Shown here: piece after piece, positions 1-6,431 of the stretch
Layout: each line of letters opens with the position of its first letter
Position numbering within the stretch: position 1 is the stretch's first letter
Assembly: GCA_003233475.1 (NCBI GenBank)
Contig: QILU01000138.1
Span: 1-8,762 of the forward strand
DNA: 8,762 bases
Reading direction: 5' to 3'
DNA from: Ahrensia sp.
GTDB taxonomy: Bacteria; Pseudomonadota; Alphaproteobacteria; Rhizobiales; Rhizobiaceae
Notes under the pieces: generated by a model
The model's input: only the letters and a program-made list of their open reading frames with translations
Database searches by the model: none
What the model was told of the DNA's origin: nothing
Made by a program: the position numbers and the translations under genes

Positions 1-15
1 CGTTTCCGCCAATTA

Positions 16-90
16 GCTGTTGTAGCTCAGGGGTAGAGCACTTCATTGGTAATGAAGAGGTCGGAGGTTCAATTCCTCTCAACAGCACCA
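16..90 (+). tRNA. tRNA-Thr (anticodon GGT)
   Basis: A complete cloverleaf can be folded by eye. The acceptor stem GCTGTTG pairs with CAACAGC. The D arm is GCTC/GAGC. The anticodon stem CTTCA/TGAAG encloses the loop TTGGTAA, with anticodon GGT at 48-50, which reads the threonine codon ACC. The T arm is GGAGG/CCTCT with loop TTCAATT. The discriminator base is A and the CCA end is encoded in the DNA (88-90). The gene is convergent with the FecR-domain gene; the 90 bases between them hold nothing I can name. I saw no duplicated tRNA 3' end downstream that would mark an integrated element. Confidence 0.97.
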
Positions 91-180
91 TATTTAATTG
101 CCCCTTGCCGCCGCCAACCCAAGGTGCGGGATTCCGGGTCGAAGATGCTTCCTTGAGCCGCGAAGAAATTCGAACAAATA

Positions 181-1278
181 CTATGGGTCAGGACTGTTGT
201 TCATGAGCGCACGAAGCTTTCTTGCCAATATGGCTGATCGCTTGGTGTAGGCGTCTTTGTCGAACTTGTACCAGCCATCTCCTTCAATACCGCCATCGAA
301 AGGATACACGCGGTCGCATCTCGAACCATCACAACCACCCGACCCTCCTTCGGTCCTTTCATCTTGTGCCTGTGGCTGAGCCGGATCGGTGATGCCGTCT
401 TGCACTTCTTCGTTCAAATCATCGGTCAATTCAACAGGAAGTTCGAATAAATCCTGGCCGGAGGCTACGCTGGAATCGGTATTGAAATTCAGAGGATTTT
501 CACCTTGCCCGTTGGGGGCTGAGCGCAGGAAGAAATCGAGGTATTCGCGCATTTCCTGAGTTACGAGAAACGGGCCAATAGGCGCGACACCCTTGGCGGG
601 AACAAAAACCGCGTAGTCCGGTTTGCTTATCCTGATCGACCCGGCAGAATTTGAAATCTCAATTATGCCCGGGTTATCCAAAGTGTTGCGGTTGCGGCCA
701 GGGCCTCGCAATATAACAATACTGGCCTCAGCCAGATTGACTGAAGACGTGTCTATCCCGCCAAGCTGAGCAAGAGCAACAGCGTCCTCCCCCACAACCC
801 CTTCAAAAAATGTGCCGCGAATACCGATGGTGGCGGATGGGGTTGTAACCGTTGCATTGGTCGGATTGTCTTTGCCAATTCGCCCGCTCATGAATCGAAA
901 CGCGCCCTTGGCGACCCTGGCACTGATCGCCCCGACAGAGGTATCTGGATCATAAACGAAGCGGTCGATAGTCATGACACAATTCTGAGCCACGGTAAAA
1001 GTGGAGCGATCAAGCAGGAGGATTTGCAGCGCGCTGTCGTCCTTCGTTACTATTTTGTCTTGCAGTTTAATTGCGTCGCGCACCTGCGCCTTGCGTTCGG
1101 CGCCTTTCGTTGAAACAAAAACATTGCCGCGAACAGCCGCGCTGGTGCCAACTACAGGTGCCGCCACAACAGTGTTGTCAGAAACAACAACGCTCTGGGC
1201 AAAGACAATTGCTCCACTCAACGAAAGGGCCAATATGGAGCGGCGGAGAAACGAACAGGATGATTGTAAATTTAACAT
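181..1278 (-). CDS. Exported FecR-domain protein
   Basis: A 365-residue protein. I chose the ATG at 1278 rather than the longer TTG start at 1335 because a strong AAGGAGG lies 8 bases upstream and a signal peptide then begins at the N-terminus. The signal peptide has two arginines at 12-13 and a hydrophobic core at about 14-27, with likely cleavage after VFA (27). Residues 42-160 look like a FecR-type domain: VGTSAAVRGNV at 43-53, an LLLLDRSTFTVA-like strand region near 87-97, then TTPSATIGIRGTFFEG at 145-160, the typical end of this fold. Residues 257-320 are acidic and low in complexity, followed by a Cys-X4-Cys pair (316, 321) and a short basic tail. In classical iron systems FecR is an anti-sigma regulator with a membrane anchor; this protein has no sigma factor neighbour and no anchor, so the class name gives the fold, not the function. 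It is the second gene of an operon with the TPR/beta-barrel gene and lies close to a CHASE2 cyclase, which suggests a periplasmic or surface role in envelope sensing (inference). Confidence 0.85.
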   Translation of the reverse strand: MLNLQSSCSFLRRSILALSLSGAIVFAQSVVVSDNTVVAAPVVGTSAAVRGNVFVSTKGAERKAQVRDAIKLQDKIVTKDDSALQILLLDRSTFTVAQNCVMTIDRFVYDPDTSVGAISARVAKGAFRFMSGRIGKDNPTNATVTTPSATIGIRGTFFEGVVGEDAVALAQLGGIDTSSVNLAEASIVILRGPGRNRNTLDNPGIIEISNSAGSIRISKPDYAVFVPAKGVAPIGPFLVTQEMREYLDFFLRSAPNGQGENPLNFNTDSSVASGQDLFELPVELTDDLNEEVQDGITDPAQPQAQDERTEGGSGGCDGSRCDRVYPFDGGIEGDGWYKFDKDAYTKRSAILARKLRALMNNSPDP

Positions 1279-1285
1279 GGAACCA

Positions 1286-1295
1286 TTCCTCCTTA
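1286..1295 (-). promoter_or_regulatory. Ribosome binding site overlapping upstream stop codon
   Basis: On the minus strand the sequence TAAGGAGGAA contains both the TAA stop of the TPR/beta-barrel gene (1295-1293) and a near-perfect Shine-Dalgarno for the FecR-domain gene, 8 bases before its ATG at 1278. This fixes the FecR-domain start and predicts translational coupling of the two genes. Confidence 0.85.
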
Positions 1296-2618
1296 AAATC
1301 TCACGCGCTTGGTGAAGAGAATATCCCCAGACCAATTGCTGTGCTCAAGACGATTAATGGTAGAATCCTGCGAAGAATAGGAAACACCAAGTTGGAGCAC
1401 TATGTCACTGATAGAATCAGGCAAATTAAAATCCGCTTCGGCGAAAATTGTTCCCAATGGGGCGCCGACTGCAGCCCTGGCAAAATAATCATCATCTTCA
1501 CGGGTAATGATGGCGGAGAGAAAATTGTCCGGTTCATCATATTCGGTTCGCATATAAGATGCGCTTAAGGACAAAAAACGACCTTCTCCAAACAAGGTCA
1601 ATGAACGGGCGGTTACTTTGCTCTCATTATAGGAAAAACCGTCGAAGTCTGCATCTTTGCGGGCAAAACGACCCTTCAAACTGAATGTTTGCGCGTCGGT
1701 CGTCCGGTATTTCAAACCTGCTTCAATGGATTTGCGCCATCCGTCCCGCATATCGCCAACGGTGCTGAAATCTGTTGTCTTGTAATCTTCATAGGCGGCA
1801 CGGGCATTTAAGGAAAATTCAACCTGGGAAGACAAAGAAAGGGATGTATCAATTCCCCCGCCATATTGACTTCGGAATTGTTCATACTGCAACCAGGATG
1901 ACCCATAAAGAAAATAAGGGGTGATCGTGATGTCCGGGCCATGCAGCACTATCCCTGCCCTGGCTCGGGTGGCAATTAAATCGGCCGTATCAACGGTGAA
2001 GTAATCGTTGATATAGGCGTTGCTTTGGAAAAACAGATAGTTCCCGGCAGCCCCGCCGATATCCGCTTCAATTCTGAATTGTGATGAGCCTGTAATAGCC
2101 CCGTCGGCATCGTCGTCCACCGGAACAGCGGCAACAAGAATATTGTCAGGCAGGCGCGCAGGGTTGCTGTCAATCCGAGCCCCTAAAGTGTAGCGGCTCG
2201 TCATGCGTATGGGATCATTCCCCTTGGAGGCAAGCGCCAGATACTTAACCCTATCCTGTTCCTGTCCGGAGCTGAGATTGCGCCCTTCAAGCACAGACAA
2301 TTCTCGAATGGCACCGCTTAAATCGTCCAACCGATAAAGAACAACCCCATAAAAAAGACGAATTGAATCCCAATTGGGCCTGATTAACAACAGACGTTCC
2401 AGTGCAGCGGCAGCTTGTTGTAAGCGTCCGCTCTTCACTTCCTGACGGGCGTAATCAAGATTGAGTTGGAGATCATTCGGCGCGGCCAGAATATCTTCAA
2501 AGGTAATATGCTCAGCAGAATTTGCTGGCGCAACAGCCCCAAGCCCTCCCACAAACAATGAAAGTCCGAGAATAGCAGCCCGGCAAAAAGGTATATTTGG
2601 GCAATACGATAGCGCCAT
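1293..2618 (-). CDS. TPR protein with outer-membrane beta-barrel domain
   Basis: A 441-residue protein starting at ATG 2618, preceded by GAGG about 7 bases upstream. The signal peptide has its hydrophobic core at about 14-30 and likely cleavage after NSA (35). Residues 45-130 are helical and TPR-like (LDYARQEVKSGRLQQAAAAL, then a second unit from about 83, FYGVVLYRLDDLSGAI). From about 138 to the end the sequence alternates polar and hydrophobic residues with many aromatics and short acidic turns, as in transmembrane beta-strands. It ends in FTKRVRF, a terminal aromatic that fits the BAM recognition signal. The TPR-plus-barrel layout resembles the DUF560/Slam group, which helps deliver surface lipoproteins, but I cannot confirm membership by eye; an uncharacterised barrel is equally possible. 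It is the first gene of the operon, with the FecR-domain gene translationally coupled behind it. It is transcribed divergently from the adenylate cyclase across a region with a CRP-like palindrome. Confidence 0.82.
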   Translation of the reverse strand: MALSYCPNIPFCRAAILGLSLFVGGLGAVAPANSAEHITFEDILAAPNDLQLNLDYARQEVKSGRLQQAAAALERLLLIRPNWDSIRLFYGVVLYRLDDLSGAIRELSVLEGRNLSSGQEQDRVKYLALASKGNDPIRMTSRYTLGARIDSNPARLPDNILVAAVPVDDDADGAITGSSQFRIEADIGGAAGNYLFFQSNAYINDYFTVDTADLIATRARAGIVLHGPDITITPYFLYGSSWLQYEQFRSQYGGGIDTSLSLSSQVEFSLNARAAYEDYKTTDFSTVGDMRDGWRKSIEAGLKYRTTDAQTFSLKGRFARKDADFDGFSYNESKVTARSLTLFGEGRFLSLSASYMRTEYDEPDNFLSAIITREDDDYFARAAVGAPLGTIFAEADFNLPDSISDIVLQLGVSYSSQDSTINRLEHSNWSGDILFTKRVRF

Positions 2619-2747
2619 TGAAATTCCTCACCTGCCCCTTGGGTAATGTCATGCCTACTATTCTATTGTCTGTCAATCTATACACTTGACGATTATGTGT
2701 AATGAATCACACTTTAAGATTCTCGGTTAACTGGCTTTAATTCAACC
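2619..2747. promoter_or_regulatory. Divergent promoter region
   Basis: This 129-base AT-rich spacer separates the TPR/beta-barrel gene (minus) from the cyclase gene (plus), so both promoters must lie here or very close. On the minus strand a perfect -35 hexamer TTGACA lies at 2676-2671, but the hexamer at the expected -10 spacing (CATGAC, 2653-2648) is poor. On the plus strand TTTAAT at 2736-2741 matches five of six -10 positions, with a weak -35 (TTTAAG, 2713-2718). Weak core promoters that need an activator fit the CRP-like site between them. Confidence 0.5.
2693..2714. promoter_or_regulatory. CRP-like palindromic operator
   Basis: The core TGTGT-AATGAA-TCACA (2696-2711) matches the classical CRP half-sites TGTGA-N6-TCACA at nine of ten positions and continues into a T-rich 3' flank, as in the 22-base consensus. 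Its centre (about 2703.5) is roughly 43-44 bases before the start predicted from the TTTAAT -10 of the cyclase, close to a class II position. It is also about 62 bases from the start expected from the minus-strand TTGACA, close to a class I position. The match is seen; binding and regulation are inferred. Alphaproteobacterial CRP relatives differ in preferred sites, so the identity of the regulator is open. Confidence 0.5.
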
Positions 2748-4976
2748 ATGCGGATACTGCAAAACAAAATTACTGTCATTTGGATATTCGGGCTGTTAGC
2801 GGCGGCAATTGTCTGGATTCTGGCATTTACCGGCAGCGGCGGACTGGCAGGATTCAACACCCAGGTATTCGACCGCTACCAGCAGATCAAACCCCGGGAA
2901 TGGGCGGGCTCAGATATCACGATAGTGGATATTGATGAGGCTTCGTTGAAAAGGATTGGCCAATGGCCCTGGCCGCGAACAATCATTGCGGAAATAACCG
3001 ACAAGCTGGGGGAAATGGGTGCCGCGGCGATTGTCTTTGATATCGTGTTTGCGGAGGCCGATCGCACTTCGCCGTTAAAAGCTCTTGAAGAGTTATCCAA
3101 AGCCGGCGTTCAATTTAACCTGCCTGAAAAAATGGATATGTTGGACAATGATAAGGTATTAGCCGAGGCCTTCTCACGCAACACTGTAATTGCCGGGATG
3201 ATTCTGTCTCAAAACGGATTGGAAACTCCGCCCCCCCCGAAAGTCGGTACCGGATTTGGCGGAACGCCTCCGCCCCATCTCATGCGCGCGGGAATGAAAG
3301 CAATCAGCAATCTTAGTATTCTTGAAAATACCGCAAAAGGCATTGGAAATTTTCAATTCGATACAGCGGAAGAAGGGGATTCGGTGGTTCGTAAAATCGT
3401 TCTTCTGCAAGGGGCGAACGATTACTATTATCCCGCTCTTACGATGGAAACCTTCCGGGTTCTGCAAGGGGCGGGTTCGTACAAAATAAAATTTTCTGAT
3501 GCCAGCGGTGAGCTGAGCGGGGGTATTCAATCTGTTGTATCAGTACAGGTGGGAGGGCTGGAAATTCCCACCGATGAAAATGGCGCTCTCAACATATATC
3601 ATTCCCTATCAAATCAAAAACCAACCGTGTCGGCAAAATCATTGCTATATCCGGAGGAAGACAATTTGAGTGAACAGGAATTGGCAGCCCAAATATCCAA
3701 CCACATCGTCTTAATTGGAACATCAGCTGCGGGGTTGCTGGACCTGCGGGCCACGCCGCTTGAACCGGTTGTGGCAGGGGTGTCTATTCACGCCGATATC
3801 CTTGATCAGATCAATGCCGGGGTTTATCTTACCCGGCCGAATTTTGCTTTGGGGGTTGAGCTGGGTGTCGCCATCATAGCGGTTATTACATTGCTTATTC
3901 TGCTGCCCATATTTAATGCTGTCGGGGATGCGCTGTCTGCTTTTGGTTTGTCGGCAATCGTTATCGGGGGGTTCTGGTACGCATTTTCCCAACAGTTTCT
4001 CCTGCTCAGTCCGGTCATTCCTGTCCTGTCAATTCTTGCAGCCTATGCCGCTGGCGTGGCGGCGGATCTGTTACTCACAGAAAAAGAAGGGCGATTTGTG
4101 CGCGAGGCGTTCAGCCACTACCTCTCTCCGGCTATGGTGGATAAGCTGGCGGACAACCCGGAAGCACTGACACTGGGAGGTGAAGAAAAAGAGCTTACGG
4201 TTCTGTTTTGCGACATTCGTGGATTTACTTCCCTTTCCGAGGGGTTGGATCCGGTGGAACTCACCGATCTTCTCAACAATTTCCTCACCCCGATGACAAC
4301 AACCCTACTGGAACAAGGGGCAACAATTGATAAATATATGGGGGATGCGATTATGGCGTTTTGGAATGCGCCAATAGATCAAGATGACCACCGACAAAGA
4401 GCCTGCGAAAGCCTGCTTGAAATGCGCGAGGCGCTGAGCACTCTAAACGCAAACAACAATCGGCAAATTGCCATCGGAATTGGATTGAACACCGGGGCCT
4501 GTTGCGTTGGCAACCTTGGCTCCACCCAGCGGTTCAACTATTCCGCCATTGGAGACACAGTCAATGTGTCGTCGCGGGTGGAAGGGCTGACCAAACAATA
4601 CGGGTTGGACAATCTCGTCACCGATGAAACCCTTGAAGGTACAACCGGATTTGCAGTGCTGGAAATTGACCGGGTCAGTGTGGTGGGACGCGAACAACCT
4701 CTCACCATCCACACACTTATGGGCGATGAAACTGTTCTCAACAGCGCAAAATTCAAAAACCTGGCTAAAACCCATGGAGAGATGCTTGACGCCTATAAGC
4801 TTGGGGATGTGGAAAGCGGGATCGCCCATATGGCACGGGCCGGGCGATTGGCCGAAAAACTGGGCAATGGCTCACTGTTAAAAGTCTATGCCATCTATGG
4901 TGAGCGATTTGCTGATTTGAGAAACAACGGAGTGCCGAAAGAATGGGATGGGGTGTTCAGGGCGACTTCAAAATAA
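2748..4976 (+). CDS. CHASE2-domain class III adenylate cyclase
   Basis: A 742-residue inner-membrane enzyme predicted to make cAMP from ATP. Membrane segment 1 is at about 9-28. An extracytoplasmic CHASE2 sensor domain spans about 35-355 (FDRYQQIKPRE, ITIVDIDEASL, GQWPWPR, VFDIVFAE and a late HIVLIGTSAAGLLDLRATP block are typical). Three more membrane segments follow at about 367-387, 395-413 and 417-441, then the catalytic domain at about 475-655. Visible catalytic residues are metal-binding Asp489 (FCDIRGF) and Asp533 (DKYMGDA), adenine-selecting Lys529 and Asp603 (IGDTVN), and Asn606/Arg610 for the transition state, so the enzyme looks active and ATP-specific, acting as a homodimer. Residues about 665-742 form a helical tail of TPR-like character. 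A proline-rich insert (160-176) in the sensor domain is encoded partly by a run of eight C. The ATG at 2748 has no Shine-Dalgarno, and an in-frame stop at 2715 excludes a longer start. The gene is divergent from the TPR-barrel/FecR operon, a likely functional partner. Confidence 0.94.
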   Translation: MRILQNKITVIWIFGLLAAAIVWILAFTGSGGLAGFNTQVFDRYQQIKPREWAGSDITIVDIDEASLKRIGQWPWPRTIIAEITDKLGEMGAAAIVFDIVFAEADRTSPLKALEELSKAGVQFNLPEKMDMLDNDKVLAEAFSRNTVIAGMILSQNGLETPPPPKVGTGFGGTPPPHLMRAGMKAISNLSILENTAKGIGNFQFDTAEEGDSVVRKIVLLQGANDYYYPALTMETFRVLQGAGSYKIKFSDASGELSGGIQSVVSVQVGGLEIPTDENGALNIYHSLSNQKPTVSAKSLLYPEEDNLSEQELAAQISNHIVLIGTSAAGLLDLRATPLEPVVAGVSIHADILDQINAGVYLTRPNFALGVELGVAIIAVITLLILLPIFNAVGDALSAFGLSAIVIGGFWYAFSQQFLLLSPVIPVLSILAAYAAGVAADLLLTEKEGRFVREAFSHYLSPAMVDKLADNPEALTLGGEEKELTVLFCDIRGFTSLSEGLDPVELTDLLNNFLTPMTTTLLEQGATIDKYMGDAIMAFWNAPIDQDDHRQRACESLLEMREALSTLNANNNRQIAIGIGLNTGACCVGNLGSTQRFNYSAIGDTVNVSSRVEGLTKQYGLDNLVTDETLEGTTGFAVLEIDRVSVVGREQPLTIHTLMGDETVLNSAKFKNLAKTHGEMLDAYKLGDVESGIAHMARAGRLAEKLGNGSLLKVYAIYGERFADLRNNGVPKEWDGVFRATSK

Positions 4977-4982
4977 TATACC

Positions 4983-5003
4983 CGCAAGGTTCTATTCCTC
5001 GCG
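4983..5003 (-). terminator. Weak hairpin between convergent genes
   Basis: Read on the minus strand, CGCGAGG and CCTTGCG can form a 7-pair stem with one G-T wobble and a 7-base loop that contains the TAG stop of the fusion protein gene. A T-rich stretch follows (GGTATATTATTTT), not a clean T-tract. Read on the plus strand the stem has an A-C mismatch and no T-tract. It could end the secretion operon but is a weak candidate. Confidence 0.28.
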
Positions 5004-5897
5004 AAAGGCACGGTTAAACGAATCCGTTAGCGGCTTTAGCATATATTCAAGAAAAGTCCGGTCACCGGTTTGAATATAGGTCTCTACCGGCATGCCTGGA
5101 AATATCTGCGAGCGCTTAATGCTGGCTGGTAATACTTCCGCGATTTTCAATCTGGCGGTATAGAATGACTCGTTGGTAACCGAATCAATCTGACGGTCAG
5201 CGGAAATGTAAGTAACAACGCCCGGAACTTCCGGGGTGGTACGTGCGTTAAGCGCAGAAAAGCGCAAGCTTGCTGTCTGCCCGACTGAAATCAGATCAAT
5301 ATCCTGCAGGCTTAGTCGGGCTTCGACAATCAGTTCGCCCCCTGTTGGTAAAAGTACAATCAGATCTTCGCCCTGGCGCACTACACTGCCCGGGGTGTTC
5401 TTGGTAATATTGATCACCACACCCTCGGCGGGCGCGCGCACCACTATGCGCTTAAGCACGTTTTCAGCACTGCGAATTAATTCCTGTAATTCGACCGCGC
5501 GGGTTCGACCATCATTCAGTTGGGTAACGGCAGTTTCTTCACGCTGCACAAGAAGGCGCAATTTCTCTTCACTGGCGCGGGCAATTGAAGACTTGGCCTG
5601 CCCGATCCTGGCTGTAAACTCACCCAACCGGCCTTCCAATTCAGAACGACTGCGGCGCAGGCGAAGCAGCGTTGATACGGGAGCCAGTTTGCGCTTAACA
5701 AGCGTTTCCTTCACTTTAATTTCCTGATTAAGGTCGACCATTTGCTTGCGGATGGATTCCATCTGGGCGTTAAATCCGCCGATTTGCTCGTTCATCGCCG
5801 CAACCTGCTGATCAACAATTTTCGCATCCGTGCGGTAACGCTGGCTGCGCTTGTCAAACTCCCGTTGTTGTTGTTCCAGATCAGCCCCGGGCGGCGG
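4992..5897 (-). CDS. C-terminal fragment of HlyD-family fusion protein
   Basis: The +1 frame is open from 5897 (after a TAA at 5900-5898) to the TAG at 4994-4992. It holds the rest of the coiled coil (from [16 protein letters not shown]), the second lipoyl half and the beta-barrel domain. The first ATG inside it is at 5795 (267 residues), but that ATG sits in mid coiled coil and has no convincing Shine-Dalgarno, so a separate start there is unlikely. It is best read as the second part of one gene. Confidence 0.65.
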   Translation of the reverse strand, partial: PPPGADLEQQQREFDKRSQRYRTDAKIVDQQVAAMNEQIGGFNAQMESIRKQMVDLNQEIKVKETLVKRKLAPVSTLLRLRRSRSELEGRLGEFTARIGQAKSSIARASEEKLRLLVQREETAVTQLNDGRTRAVELQELIRSAENVLKRIVVRAPAEGVVINITKNTPGSVVRQGEDLIVLLPTGGELIVEARLSLQDIDLISVGQTASLRFSALNARTTPEVPGVVTYISADRQIDSVTNESFYTARLKIAEVLPASIKRSQIFPGMPVETYIQTGDRTFLEYMLKPLTDSFNRAFREE

Positions 5898-6429
5898 TTA
5901 CCAACTGGGGACTAAAGGCCATTGGCACCCCATCGCGTTCGGCCTGCAATCTTTCATCACGGGCATTCAGGGCGATCAGAGATTTGGTTAAACGATCGCG
6001 TGTTGCCTTTGCATCGGTTGGGTCCAGGGTTAATAGCGGCTGGTTCTTTGACACCCTATCCCCTTCTGCCACGAGAATTTGTTCAATAATTCCACCTTCT
6101 AAATGCTGAATACGCAAATTTTGACCACTGGCGGTAATTACCCCGGGGGCAATGGCTGCACCGGAAAGCGGGGCGCTGGCCGCCCAAAATCCAAATATCA
6201 GGGCAAACAAACCGAGCACGGTGAGGCCAATCAGGGCTGGACCCTGAACACCGGTACGGACGTTTTGCGCCCAATTGTGCGCCGAATTTCCACCATCCCC
6301 GGAATCAAGCCCACCTTCTCCGGAATCAAGATTGGTGCGTTGAATAATTTTGGCGTGTTCGGCATTTCCAGGAATGGCCTGGGAAGCCGGAATTTTCGTT
6401 GTAGCAATCTTACCAAGCGAATTTGACAT
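5881..6429 (-). CDS. N-terminal fragment of HlyD-family fusion protein
   Basis: As sequenced, the ATG at 6429 gives a 182-residue product carrying the N-terminal tail, the membrane anchor, the first lipoyl half and the first coiled-coil turn, then Arg-Gly and a TGA stop. The start lies two bases after the TAG of the ABC gene, with a weak GGAAGAAG upstream, so translation is probably coupled to that gene. Without the second lipoyl half and the beta-barrel it should not work as an adaptor on its own. Confidence 0.7.
   Translation of the reverse strand: MSNSLGKIATTKIPASQAIPGNAEHAKIIQRTNLDSGEGGLDSGDGGNSAHNWAQNVRTGVQGPALIGLTVLGLFALIFGFWAASAPLSGAAIAPGVITASGQNLRIQHLEGGIIEQILVAEGDRVSKNQPLLTLDPTDAKATRDRLTKSLIALNARDERLQAERDGVPMAFSPQLVTAARG
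6289..6330 (-). repeat. Two-copy 21-base tandem repeat
   Basis: Two adjacent 21-base units (6289-6309 and 6310-6330) match at 18 of 21 positions and share CCGGAATCAAG. They encode the peptide repeat LDSG(E/D)GG in the cytoplasmic tail of the fusion protein. The repeat is in frame, so copy number change would only vary the linker length. Confidence 0.7.
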
Positions 6430-6431
6430 GA

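Larger units (their letters stand above)
4992..6429 (-). pseudogene. Type I secretion membrane fusion protein (HlyD family), frameshifted
   Basis: This gene encodes the periplasmic adaptor that links a type I ABC exporter to a TolC-type outer-membrane channel. Read with a single one-base correction it gives about 478 residues, the usual family size. In order: a cytoplasmic tail with a 7-residue tandem repeat (about 34-47), one membrane segment (about 66-85), a first lipoyl half ([20 protein letters not shown]), a long coiled-coil hairpin, a second lipoyl half ([12 protein letters not shown]), and a beta-barrel region ending in the [13 protein letters not shown] motif. The upstream frame stops at TGA 5883-5881. 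The downstream frame is open from 5897 and continues the homology. The break lies in GCCGCCCGGGGCTGA; removing one G or C restores the reading Ala-Ala-Arg-Ala-Asp-Leu-Glu. Both halves are undamaged, so this is either a recent mutation or a sequencing error in a short homopolymer. The gene follows the ABC gene by two bases. Confidence 0.85.

Noticed and set aside
16..90. tRNA-Thr as integration site of a mobile element
   Set aside because: No integrase gene and no repeated copy of the tRNA 3' end were seen in the window.
103..124. CCTTG/CAAGG hairpin downstream of the tRNA and FecR-domain gene
   Set aside because: Five-pair stem, 12-base loop and no T-tract on either strand; not a convincing terminator.
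1279..1335. N-terminal extension of the FecR-domain protein from a TTG at 1335
   Set aside because: It would overlap the upstream gene, has no ribosome binding site of its own and puts 19 residues in front of a good signal peptide; the ATG at 1278 has a strong Shine-Dalgarno.
1071..1568. A 165-codon plus-strand reading frame across the FecR-domain/TPR-barrel junction
   Set aside because: It lies antisense to two well supported genes, has no recognisable domain and no signal peptide; it is a shadow frame.
2681..2701. Inverted repeat TACAC-N11-GTGTA in the divergent spacer
   Set aside because: Only five base pairs per arm, and it overlaps the much better CRP-like palindrome; AT-rich spacers give such short repeats by chance.
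5793..5795. Independent start of a separate 267-residue secretion protein at ATG 5795
   Set aside because: The open frame and coiled-coil homology continue upstream to 5897 and there is no ribosome binding site at 5795, so this is the second half of the frameshifted fusion protein.
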